In this document: piece by piece, positions 1 through 7,400 of the stretch | Layout of the letters: every line of letters starts with the position of its first letter | How positions within the stretch are numbered: position 1 is the first letter of the stretch | Source of the DNA: Candidatus Poribacteria bacterium | GTDB taxonomy: Bacteria > Poribacteria > WGA-4E > WGA-3G | DNA: 12,525 nt | Assembly: GCA_009842375.1 (NCBI GenBank) | Contig: VYFM01000017.1 | Coordinates: 1-12,525, forward strand | Reading direction: 5' to 3' | The notes under the pieces: generated by a model | The model's input: the letters and a program-made list of their open reading frames with translations, nothing else | Told to the model about the DNA's origin: nothing | Databases searched by the model: none | Translations under genes and position numbers: made by a program

Positions 1-116
1 GGGTATAGAAGTGAAATGTCCAACATTGCACGGAAATATCCAGTTTAATATTATCAACATATCTTCGGTGTCAAAACCTCGTGCTTTAGCACGGGGATGT
101 AGACACCGCAATTGAC

Positions 117-146
117 TTGACTTCATAAGTAAAAATTTGATAGGAT
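117..146 (+). promoter_or_regulatory. Left-end promoter of element 1
   Basis: TTGACT (117-122), an 18-nt spacer and TAGGAT (141-146). Element 2 has an equivalent promoter just inside its left end, with a much better -10. Transcription from here would cross the tnpB fragment and omega-RNA region and, with no terminator visible, enter the beta-CASP gene at 376. The -10 is imperfect, so strength is uncertain. Confidence 0.45.
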
Positions 147-187
147 ATATATGTTCACTTGACAGACACTTGTGTCGCTTTCTGTAG

Positions 188-319
188 AAAACAACTACAG
201 TTTCGGTGGACATTACGTCAGGGCATGGCGGAAGTTACGCCTGTGGAGTTCAACTAAGACCACAATCTGTGGCACGAGAGACGGAAGCAGGAAACGCCAT
301 TCAGATTGTAAAGGTCTGA
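188..319 (+). pseudogene. tnpB 3' remnant (last 43 codons)
   Basis: The open frame following the in-frame stop at 185-187 encodes a 43-residue tail with ACGVQLRPQ, ARETEAG and a NAIQIVKV terminus, ending in TGA at 317-319. ACGVxxRPQ...ETEAGN followed by a short hydrophobic end is a tail I recognise from IS605/IS1341-type TnpB proteins. No RuvC or zinc-ribbon residues remain, so it cannot be an active nuclease. What probably kept it is that the 3' end of tnpB overlaps the omega-RNA. The tail differs from that of element 2 although the left ends are identical. Confidence 0.6.
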
Positions 320-367
320 TGTGAGAGCGAAGAATACCCCACGCTTTAGCGGGGGGAGTATGTCAAC
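188..367 (+). ncRNA. Candidate omega-RNA (right-end RNA) of element 1
   Basis: By analogy with characterised TnpB systems, the guide RNA derives from the tnpB 3' end plus the right end, and its guide is the flanking DNA beyond the right terminus. That flank is GGTAAAGAATGGACTATG (368-385), which contains the start codon of the beta-CASP gene. The right-end hairpin and conserved terminal motif are visible. The RNA itself, its 5' end and its use by a TnpB in trans are inference. Confidence 0.4.
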
Positions 368-375
368 GGTAAAGA

Positions 376-1929
376 ATGGACTATGTTTTTTTAGGCGGTG
401 CTGGTGAAGTCGGTGCGTCGTGCCTACTGGTTTCTGTTGCGGATAGGCATATCTTGTTTGATTGCGGGATGCGCGTCAATCAAGTAGGTGAAGCTGCACT
501 GCCTGATATTGAACTTCTCAAACAAAGTACGCCAAAGTTGGATGCTATCTTTGTTTCACACGCACACGCTGACCACATCGGCGCACTGCCACTTGCACAC
601 ATTGCATTCCCACAAGTCCCTATATATGCGACAGAACCGACACAACGTATCTCTGCGGTTATGCTCGCAAATGCTGTGCGGTTACAAGAAAGCGATGAAA
701 AAGAGGACACAAACCAGATTTTCACACAGGATGCGGTTGATGCGACTATCGCGAAGATGCATACGTTGCAAATGAGTGAATGGATAGATCTGTGGGACGG
801 CTGGCGCGTCAAAATGGTGCGTTCTGGACACATACTCGGTGCAGTGAGTATATTACTTGATACGCCAGAAGGATCTTATCTTTATGGTGGAGACATCTCT
901 ACGTTTCATCAAAAAACGATTCACGGACTCGCTTTTGACGAGGTAGCCGGAACACAACCCGATTTTATGTGGTGTGAGGCGACTTACGGAGATGGGAATC
1001 ACCCTGCACGTAACACCGAAGAAAAGAAACTTGCTGAGGCTGTCGCAACTATCATTGAAAATGGTGGCTCTGTGCTGATACCCAGCTTTGCCTTGGGACG
1101 CGCCCAAGAGATTATCCTTATTCTCAGAGACGCGATGATCAGTAAGAACATTTCTGTATTCCCTGTCGTAACAGACGGACTTGTCAATTCTATCTGCTCG
1201 GTCTACGAAACGCTTACACCTTATTTAGGAAAAAAACTACAAAAACATCTTGAAAATTCACGGCAACCTCTATTTCATTTCAGAAACTTCCGACGGGCAC
1301 TCATGGGTGAACAGGAAACGATCTGTAAGGATGAGACCCCCAAATGTATTATTGCAAGCTCAGGCATGCTTACTGGCGGTGCTTCGGTGACCTATGCGAA
1401 AGGATTGGCTGCTAACGAAAAGAACGCTATCTTCCTATCGGGGTATCAGGATGCGGAATCCCCCGGTAGACGACTACAGGAACTCTCGCAAGGGGATACA
1501 CTCACTTTTGCTGATGGCACAAGTGTGGCTGTCAACTGTCAGGTAGAAAGATTCAAACTTTCTGCTCACAGTGATCAAGGACAGCTGCTCTCGGTTATCA
1601 AACAGGTGAATCCGAAAGCACTGGCACTCGTTCACGGTGAAGGAAACGCTATAGCTGCTTTACGGGAAAAAGTGGAAAAGAAATATCCTGTTACTTGTCC
1701 TGTAAATGGACAGGTGTTTGAAGAAACTGATAAGACGTTACCGTTTTCTACAGAAACTCAAGAAACACTGGAGAAAACAATAACGAATGCAGTTGAGGTG
1801 CAGATCACAGACACCGGTGTTATACTGAATAAAGATATAATAGGATCTCATCAGTGGAAGAATTTTATCAATGGGAAACATGCTGCTACACTGGAAGGGG
1901 GAAGACTTATCATTCAAAAAATAAAATAA
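376..1929 (+). CDS. Metallo-beta-lactamase / beta-CASP RNA nuclease
   Basis: A 517-residue protein of the RNase J/CPSF73-like superfamily, a likely cytoplasmic zinc-dependent RNA endo- or exonuclease. All signature motifs are present: D29 (LFDCG), H62-x-H64-x-D66-H67 (SHAHADH), H152 (SGHILGA) and D173 (GGDIS) of the lactamase core, then beta-CASP motifs A (E201, CEATYGD), B (H398, SAHSD) and C (H420, LVHGE), plus the SSGMLTGG loop at 328-335. Length and order suit a complete enzyme; the C-terminal 60 residues are a less conserved extension. The start is supported by the typical opening (MDYVFLGGAGEVGASC). No clear Shine-Dalgarno site precedes it, and an IS right end stops 8 bp upstream, so native upstream control has been separated from the gene. 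Whether it acts as RNase J or as a CPSF-like processing nuclease cannot be decided here. Confidence 0.9.
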   Translation: MDYVFLGGAGEVGASCLLVSVADRHILFDCGMRVNQVGEAALPDIELLKQSTPKLDAIFVSHAHADHIGALPLAHIAFPQVPIYATEPTQRISAVMLANAVRLQESDEKEDTNQIFTQDAVDATIAKMHTLQMSEWIDLWDGWRVKMVRSGHILGAVSILLDTPEGSYLYGGDISTFHQKTIHGLAFDEVAGTQPDFMWCEATYGDGNHPARNTEEKKLAEAVATIIENGGSVLIPSFALGRAQEIILILRDAMISKNISVFPVVTDGLVNSICSVYETLTPYLGKKLQKHLENSRQPLFHFRNFRRALMGEQETICKDETPKCIIASSGMLTGGASVTYAKGLAANEKNAIFLSGYQDAESPGRRLQELSQGDTLTFADGTSVAVNCQVERFKLSAHSDQGQLLSVIKQVNPKALALVHGEGNAIAALREKVEKKYPVTCPVNGQVFEETDKTLPFSTETQETLEKTITNAVEVQITDTGVILNKDIIGSHQWKNFINGKHAATLEGGRLIIQKIK

Positions 1930-1953
1930 TAGTAAAAGTGTATAGGTCTCATC

Positions 1954-1978
1954 TTGGCAGGGATACAATATCTGCCAA
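1954..1978 (+). other. Hairpin downstream of the beta-CASP gene
   Basis: TTGGCA (1954-1959) pairs with TGCCAA (1973-1978), and GATA/TATC can extend the stem with a two-base bulge. It lies 24 bases after the stop codon, but no U-tract follows, so it is a weak terminator or 3'-end stability element at best. A second hairpin (TGCGG/CCGCA arms, about 2039-2063) lies ahead of the next gene. Confidence 0.4.
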
Positions 1979-2111
1979 TACATAGGCTATATACATATTT
2001 GTCCTCTCCCCAAGAATATGTATTGTGGTCTATTGTCCTGCGGGAAGATGTTAAACTTCCGCATAAATAGTGAGAGTCATCTGTGGATTGTTTCACGGAG
2101 GAGATATTTTT

Positions 2112-2435
2112 ATGGGTATGTCAGATTGGTCACGTTGGACAGTGCAAGAACGGTGTATAGGTGAACTTATCATCTGGATGTTTGAAGAAAAAGATCCGTC
2201 TGGCACAATCGGCTTCACACCCGCAAATATATACGATGGCTACTATGATCGTTTAAAAAAAATGTGGGTGCCTAAGCATAGTTCGAGCACGGATAGACAG
2301 AAAGAAGTTATTCGGATATTCGAAAAGCTTAAACATCTCGGCGAACTGATATGCTCAGATGAACACAAGGATACATTTTATCTCTCAAAGCATGGGTATT
2401 TGTATCAGGAATTAGAAATGCGAAATGCGACATGA
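2112..2435 (+). CDS. Hypothetical protein, 107 aa
   Basis: Not recognised. The start ATG at 2112 is chosen because GGAGGAG (2097-2103) stands 8 nt before it; an ATG at 2070 in the same frame has no such site. The protein is soluble and rich in aromatic and charged residues. Residues 62-101 (RQKEVIRIFEKLKHLGELI followed by a beta-like stretch DTFYLSKHGYLY) look like a helix-helix-wing layout as in small winged-helix folds, which is only a suggestion. The gene converges on 2457-2945 with 21 bp between the stop codons. The strong ribosome-binding site makes translation likely. Confidence 0.65.
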   Translation: MGMSDWSRWTVQERCIGELIIWMFEEKDPSGTIGFTPANIYDGYYDRLKKMWVPKHSSSTDRQKEVIRIFEKLKHLGELICSDEHKDTFYLSKHGYLYQELEMRNAT

Positions 2436-2456
2436 CAAGTACCGAATACGATACGT

Positions 2457-2945
2457 TTATTCTTTCGAGCTTTCCTGTGGTTTTTCCTTCGGTTGTGTTG
2501 GCAGAGGTTCTGTGAACTCCTTGCCCTGATCCTCCGCTTCTTTTCGTCTGCGTTCCCACTCAGAAAACTTTCGGTAAGCTCTCGCTTCACCTTCAGCGAT
2601 TCCTTCTGCCATACCTTCTGCTTTGGCGGCTTCTCTGGCAGCTGCTATTCGCTTCTCACGTCTTGCTTCTATGAAGTCTGATAATAACATGATTAGGTCT
2701 ATGCCTCCGATTATCATTGCGACGAATGCCGCCCCCACTGGGATGAATGCGGAAATGTCCTTCATGACATTTTGAACAGATACGTGTCCCTTCCAGCCTT
2801 GTGCAATTTCAAAGTCCAGTGCAATGTATCCGTATATGAGAGCAAAGAGAGAAATTAGAAATAGGGCAACGCCTGTTTTTCCAGTTCTCCAGAAGTCTCG
2901 GACAGCTTGCCAGAAGATGCTAATTTGTTTCAAAATGTCCTCCAT
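2457..2945 (-). CDS. Small two-helix membrane protein with coiled-coil tail, 162 aa
   Basis: No family recognised. Two hydrophobic segments (about residues 25-43, TGVALFLISLFALIYGYIAL, and 66-88, AFIPVGAAFVAMIIGGIDL) are followed by a strongly basic, Ala/Glu/Arg-rich helix (93-140) containing an AEGMAEGIAEGEA stretch, and a Pro/Glu/Lys/Ser tail. Positive charges after the second helix suggest both termini face the cytoplasm, with the coiled coil as a cytoplasmic arm. The start ATG at 2945 has no Shine-Dalgarno site, but a good promoter ends 12 nt upstream, so the mRNA would have almost no leader. Both helices, the charge pattern and the promoter support a real gene; its function is unknown. 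Confidence 0.7.
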   Translation of the reverse strand: MEDILKQISIFWQAVRDFWRTGKTGVALFLISLFALIYGYIALDFEIAQGWKGHVSVQNVMKDISAFIPVGAAFVAMIIGGIDLIMLLSDFIEARREKRIAAAREAAKAEGMAEGIAEGEARAYRKFSEWERRRKEAEDQGKEFTEPLPTQPKEKPQESSKE

Positions 2946-2957
2946 TTTGTTGGGTAC

Positions 2958-2986
2958 AATATAACATGTTTCAGGTGAAAAATCAA
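2958..2986 (-). promoter_or_regulatory. Sigma70-like promoter of the two-helix membrane protein
   Basis: On the minus strand, TTGATT (2986-2981), exactly 17 nt, then TATATT (2963-2958). The -10 ends 12 nt before the ATG at 2945. A start 6-7 nt after the -10 leaves a 5' leader of about 5-6 nt, consistent with the absence of a ribosome-binding site. Confidence 0.65.
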
Positions 2987-2991
2987 GTGGA

Positions 2992-3146
2992 GGACAAGTA
3001 ACTGCACAAAGTTCTCTCTGGATAATATGTCTTGTCCGTTGGGTAGAGCGTGCGAAACCCGACGGACAAGGTAACTCTTAGTAATATACAAAAACTGGTG
3101 ATTCTTAAAACTGAATAACCCTGGCTAAAAAGACAGGTAACTGCAC
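2992..3146. repeat. Short direct repeats (GTAACT / GTAACTGCAC)
   Basis: GGACAAGTAACTGCAC at 2992-3007, GGACAAG-GTAACT at 3064-3076 and AGACAGGTAACTGCAC at 3131-3146. The ten bases GTAACTGCAC are identical at 2998-3007 and 3137-3146. Spacing is about 72 and 67 bp, with the hairpin at 3031-3070 ending at the middle copy. They lie between two divergent promoters and could be insertion footprints or binding sites. Confidence 0.45.
3031..3070. repeat. Long inverted repeat (REP-like hairpin)
   Basis: CTTGTCCGTTGGGT (3031-3044) and ACCCGACGGACAAG (3057-3070) form a 14-bp stem with one G-T wobble around a 12-base loop (AGAGCGTGCGAA). No T-tract follows and it lies upstream of two divergent genes, so it is not a simple terminator. 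It has the look of an interspersed palindromic repeat, but only one copy is in this window. Confidence 0.7.
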
Positions 3147-3175
3147 GAATTTTTCTATCATAAGTTGTTCTAATA

Positions 3176-3184
3176 TGGTATAAT
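3176..3184 (+). promoter_or_regulatory. Extended -10 promoter for the 166-aa protein
   Basis: TGG-TATAAT: TATAAT at 3179-3184 with the TG of an extended -10 at 3176-3177. The hexamer 17 nt upstream (TATCAT, 3156-3161) is a poor -35, which an extended -10 tolerates. Transcription would start near 3191 and give a leader of about 67 nt. Confidence 0.5.
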
Positions 3185-3257
3185 CTCTATAGAAAAATTT
3201 AACATAAGCAGACCCTTGGGTATCTGATCCTAGTCTAAAAGTAAAATGGAGTGAAGT

Positions 3258-3758
3258 ATGGCAAAAACAAGACAAAGTAGTAGTTTTGGACCGGTTTCCA
3301 CTTACGCAGGACGTGTCCCTTTTGAAGAGAACGATACAACAAAAGACGAAACATCAGATATTACACTGGAAACACGCGTTACCAATTTAGAGATAGCTGT
3401 GAATCAAATTCTTGTAACTCTCAACGACATCAACCAAACATTGGATAATCCCACACAACAAAAGCCGAAGTCTCAACCGAAACAACAAGCTAAGTCCCAG
3501 CCCAAAGCAAAACTCTCAGATAAAGATAAAGCAGCGCAAGCTGAATCCGAGAAAGCAACGCAACTCGGATGTGAAGCTGTTCAAAAAGTCCTTGCTAATG
3601 GTGAACAACTTTGTGAGGCTGACATCCGTGAACGAGCCGGATTAAGTCAGAGCCGTTGGCTAAAAGTCATGAAACGGTTGAAAGAGGATAATATTCTCAT
3701 GGACGACCAAAATCAAGACCGTAAAGCAAGACTCTACTCCATTCCCTCACACAACTGA
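3258..3758 (+). CDS. Coiled-coil and winged-helix-like hypothetical protein, 166 aa
   Basis: Not recognised by name. Three parts are visible: a polar N-terminus (1-35); a heptad-like segment with L/V/I spacing (about 36-63, TLETRVTNLEIAVNQILVTL) likely to oligomerise; and a Pro/Gln/Lys linker (66-92) joined to a compact C-terminal domain (100-162). That domain has the pattern helix, helix-turn-helix (EADIRERAGLSQSRWLKVMKR) and basic wing (DRKARLYSI), typical of winged-helix DNA-binding domains. The ATG at 3258 is preceded by GGAG (3248-3251) at 6 nt. A role as a DNA-binding regulator or partition-like accessory is inferred from this layout. It lies just upstream of the toxin/antitoxin pair, which has its own promoter. 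Confidence 0.7.
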   Translation: MAKTRQSSSFGPVSTYAGRVPFEENDTTKDETSDITLETRVTNLEIAVNQILVTLNDINQTLDNPTQQKPKSQPKQQAKSQPKAKLSDKDKAAQAESEKATQLGCEAVQKVLANGEQLCEADIRERAGLSQSRWLKVMKRLKEDNILMDDQNQDRKARLYSIPSHN

Positions 3759-3766
3759 ATGACAAT

Positions 3767-3795
3767 TTGATTCTTCTATCTGAATCATGTACAAT
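3767..3795 (+). promoter_or_regulatory. Toxin/antitoxin promoter with internal operator
   Basis: TTGATT (3767-3772), 17 nt, TACAAT (3790-3795): a near-consensus sigma70 promoter 38 bp upstream of the antitoxin ATG. The spacer contains a perfect inverted repeat, TGATTC (3768-3773) N8 GAATCA (3782-3787), overlapping the -35 and reaching the -10. That is the position where an antitoxin or toxin/antitoxin complex normally binds to repress its own operon. The operator role is inferred. Confidence 0.65.
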
Positions 3796-3833
3796 TAAAA
3801 TACAGTAAAATCTGAAGGTATATGAGGTGTAAT

Positions 3834-4151
3834 ATGAAATTCAAAGAAGGATATCCATTGACACATGTTGTTTATAATGAGACGTTTGATGAGACATTCA
3901 CCGCGTATATAAAAAAGAACGGTGTCGCGTGGCTTGGCTGGATTCCGGAATTACCAGATGTCAAATGTGAAGGCGAGACGGTAGAGATCGTCCAAAAAGA
4001 GTTACACGATACGCTTCACCAAACGTTAGTCGCTATAGAAGAAGCATGGGATGAGCAATTTGAAGCGGATGTAAGGGCTGGTCGTCTTGAGCCTCTTATA
4101 GAAAAAGCTAAACGCAATTGTGAGGAAGGCAATTACACAAAGATTGTCTGA
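3834..4151 (+). CDS. HicB-like antitoxin with RelE/ParE-antitoxin tail
   Basis: A 105-residue antitoxin. Residues 19-70 have the HicB-like layout: a beta strand with FTAYIKKNGVAWLGWIPELP, the conserved acidic/glycine turn DVKCEGET, then a helix EIVQKELHDTLHQTLVAI. Residues 72-104 (EAWDEQFEADVRAGRLEPLIEKA ending in NYTKI) resemble the C-terminal tail of small antitoxins that neutralise RelE/ParE toxins of the 'HPSLHFK' type. ATG 3834 is preferred over ATG 3822 because GAGGTG (3824-3829) lies just before it. The toxin follows 5 bp after the stop, indicating a coupled operon. Antitoxin identity is well supported by context and fold pattern; DNA binding by this protein is not shown, as no obvious helix-turn-helix is present. 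Confidence 0.75.
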   Translation: MKFKEGYPLTHVVYNETFDETFTAYIKKNGVAWLGWIPELPDVKCEGETVEIVQKELHDTLHQTLVAIEEAWDEQFEADVRAGRLEPLIEKAKRNCEEGNYTKIV

Positions 4152-4156
4152 GCTCA

Positions 4157-4429
4157 ATGAACCAATTCCAGCATATCAGGAGTCAGGAATTTGTTACACT
4201 GGAAAACAAATTGCCTGCAGAAATTCGGAGAGCTGTAGCGAAACAATTCCAACTTCTTCAAACGAACCAATCCCATCCCTCTCTCAGATTTAAAAAAGTG
4301 TTAGGAAGATGGTCGCTCCGTATCACACACAACTATAGGGCTTTGGGATACAGACACGAAAACACGATCACGTGGTATTGGGTTGGGACACATGCTGAGT
4401 ATGAGAGGCAGATAAGTAAGCCTCTATAG
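4157..4429 (+). CDS. RelE/ParE-family toxin
   Basis: A 90-residue basic protein of the RelE/ParE superfamily. The subfamily pattern is clear: LPAEIRRAVAKQFQLLQTNQ helices, then HPSLRFKKV (40-48), GRWSLRITHNYRALGYR (50-66) and the terminal strand TWYWVGTHAEYERQI (72-86), matching toxins that end in 'WIGxHxEYD'. Expected length for the fold is 85-100 residues, so it is complete. Such toxins inhibit either translation by mRNA cleavage or DNA gyrase; the sequence does not decide which. The start lies 5 bp after the antitoxin stop, with only a weak ribosome-binding site (GAGC), so translational coupling is likely. Confidence 0.82.
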   Translation: MNQFQHIRSQEFVTLENKLPAEIRRAVAKQFQLLQTNQSHPSLRFKKVLGRWSLRITHNYRALGYRHENTITWYWVGTHAEYERQISKPL

Positions 4430-4470
4430 TATCAGAACGTCAAACAAAGACGACACGCACCACTTTGCAG

Positions 4471-7400
4471 TCAACTATCAGCCAGTTTATACACACCCCG
4501 TTGCACCCGGACAATTTCACCTTCATCTAAAAGTTTCTTAAGTTCATTTCCTATCGTCTGTGCGCTACCATCAATGGCTTCAACGAGTAAGGATGTTTTT
4601 TTCTCACCAGTTGCCAGTAGAAAGAGTATCTGCTCCCGGACACTGATACGTTGAGCGTTGCCACCTCTTAGTTTCCGTAACAAGCGGTTTGCTGTCCGTG
4701 GTGAGCATCCCAAAATACGTTCCACTTCTTCTCTCTCGGAATCACCTGTTAAACTTGCGTAATCTGCTTCAAAACGTTCGCGTGTCGCTATGACTTCAGG
4801 CAGCTTATCTAACCCGCCTGCAATCTCAAAATCTTCCCAGTCAAAAAGGAGTGTTTCGGGTCTGTCAGTAATGTCGCGGAGCGGCAAACTCGTGAGTAGG
4901 ACAATCTTCTTATCGGTCCAGCGTTCCAATCCTGCATTTTTTATGATTCGTGTAAGTAATCCGACAGCACTCTGTTGAAAGACACTCTGAATTCGTTCAT
5001 CTTTATAGTTGTGAGGATTTATTTTTTCATCATAATGGAGAGGATGCTCATCATTTCTAAATAACATCTGTGCCCAGCGCCAAATGGTAGATTGTCCCCA
5101 GCGCGGTGTACCAACTATCCATATTACTTGTGGTGCTTCAGAGGTCATTTCCAAACCATCAGCACCAAACGTGTCTTTAAAGTCTGTAACGAAACAGACG
5201 TTTGCTGCTTCTACTAAATCTGATATATGTGGGAGAATTGCCCTATAAGTGATAATTGCATGCGTAACCTTTGGGTTCTTTTCAATTTCAGTACGGATGC
5301 CGAGGAAAAAACGTTCTCCCAATTTAGAAAGTCCCCTAACATCCCAATTGTTTTCATAGTTTAAGATTTCGGATAGCGGATAGGTACCTGCACGAATCTG
5401 AAAGACCTTGTTGTTTGCCAACCAAGCAGTCGGTTCCGTATGTTCGAATTCGATTGCTTCATCTGGAAATATGTTACGAAGGTGTTGTTCTGAAAGCACT
5501 GGCGATATCAATAAAAGACGTTTGACACTCGAATTTAGCACCGGAGGTAGCATGAATGTCAGTTTTTGGATATCGGACCACATGGGGGCATCCGCATCCC
5601 GTTTGTAATGCGCAAAGAAACGTTTTAGCTGATGCCAAAACGTCCAATGTTCGTTTTCGCAGACAGTCGGGAATTCCTGAATTTTTTCGACTGTCTGTGC
5701 GTCTAAAATACCCAACTGGATGGCTTGATGTAGCTTCATCGAGATTTTCATAGTTTCGTTAAGGACAAAGGTATCGGGGTTAAAGAAAGGGATCCCTTTT
5801 GTTTTTAATGCTTCGGCAGCATTGTTATCTACAGGAATGTAGACAGAGACACCGCCCTCAAATACTATACTAAACTGTGCCAATTCATCGCCTGTTTCCA
5901 CGTCAACGAAGCCGTTTTTGACAACCTTGCACTGCACATTCAGATGGCACATCTGCTGAATGAGTTCATTTTCGTGAGGTTGAAATGCCTGGATCGCTGC
6001 GCGAATTCGTGTGATAGGGTTTCCATCGTGCCTGCTGTAAGGTTGTATAGTACTGAGTAGAGATTTAGCAAAGTTTCCTAAAGTGTAACCTTCCCAGTTC
6101 ACACTCCATTCTTTCAACAACTTTGTTGAAAGCTCACACTTTATAAATAGGTGTCTTACATTTGCTCGTCGTTCATCAATGATACAGATCCGTTCTGTTC
6201 CATCTGTCGGTTCAAGAATTTGTTCGACTGTATCGGTGTGCTTTGGATCAATAAACAATCCTTCAAACGGTAATATCTGTGCCTTCATAGATTGTAAAGC
6301 ACGAGATTGTGATAAAAACCCGCGTGCCTGACACGTTGTGTAAACGGAACATGACGGACAGATGCTTAAATCTGGATTCCCACCCTTTTCAGCAAATACG
6401 TGACACCGTTCGGGGTCCTCACAGACATTCCCACTTTCAAAAGGGTTTGCCATCCGAACATCAACAGGTATATCTTTCACCTGTTCCCATCTGTACAGTC
6501 TCGATTTCCAGCGTGCAAGAGAGGAGAAGTTTAATTCTTGATAACGTTGTTCCACAACGTCTGTTGAACTTGCATCTGGTATGTTTAAACAAATTGTCCC
6601 TCCATTGAGGAGGTGCGATTCTATGGCATGATTTATGTATGGAATGTTGTCCGACGTGGTGCCCAAGATCCGGACGTTTTTTTGAAAAACCTGCTGCAGC
6701 TGTGCTGCGTTCTCTTCGGGAGTCGTATATACTTTATGTGCTGGCTCTTGCTGATGGAGGATAGGAAGCGGACGTTTTAATGTTAACGGACTCAACTTAC
6801 CCTCTCGTATTGAGATAAGTTTTTGGGTTACCGGCATCCCAAAATTTGAGATTGACGGGGGAATGCCGGTATCGTCCCAAACATCTGTTATTGGCGTGGT
6901 TCTAGTAGGCAGTTCGGTATCAGGCGTATCTGCACGTAACCACACAGTCCCCTGATCTTCCCATAGTATTATGGATGTATCACAGTCATCTTCTTTATCA
7001 GGGTGGATCCAATAGTAGAAATCGTTAATTTTTTGCAGATAAGTAAAACCGCGTTTCAGAAATGCTTTCTTCGCGAGATCAAGATTACGTGAACCGAGAG
7101 ATTGTGGCACAACTGGTGCAGTTTTCGTCTCGGTTTCTAACGGCTTTGTTATAGGATATTCAGGTGTGTGGAGTGTCGCGCGGAGGTTGTTAATAAGAAT
7201 AAATAGGATCTCTTTGGCAATCACGGGCGGGTCTAACAGATTTCCAAGTAGGATTTGGTATCGAGAATCCCACTGGCTGTATCCGTTTTTCCCAAGGATT
7301 TCAAGATAAACGTCTCGGTGGTTCGGATTTTCCGATGTCGGTGCATGACGATAAATATAAAACTTATCATCCGCAGTGTTTGGATGAAGGTAATCCGGTA

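Larger units (their letters stand above)
59..367 (+). mobile_element. Short non-autonomous IS200/IS605-type element (element 1)
   Basis: The left end starts ATATCTTCGG (59) and carries a hairpin: outer arms GGTGTC/GACACC and inner arms CGTGC/GCACG around a TTTA loop. Positions 58-109 match the reverse complement of 9501-9552 without a mismatch. The right end is a CCCC-A-CGC/GCG-GGGG hairpin around TTTA, ending GGAGTATGTCAAC at 367, the same terminal motif as element 2. The pentamer TCAAC lies just left of the left end (54-58) and again at the right terminus (363-367), as expected for single-strand IS200/IS605 transposition, where the target flanks the left end and the same bases close the right end. 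The interior holds only a tnpB 3' fragment, so it would need a TnpA acting in trans. Boundaries are inferred from these motifs. Confidence 0.75.

Noticed and set aside
58..109. Possible CRISPR-like repeat shared by 58-109, 8105-8150 and 9501-9552
   Set aside because: The copies are kilobases apart, occur on both strands and each marks the left end of an IS element; there are no regularly spaced units.
480..1187. Open frames of 60-117 codons overlapping the beta-CASP gene
   Set aside because: They are shadows of a gene with every family motif present and have no start signals of their own.
2070..2111. Earlier ATG start for the 107-residue protein
   Set aside because: The GGAGGAG site lies inside that extension, ideally placed for the ATG at 2112, and the extra 14 residues have no sign of conservation.
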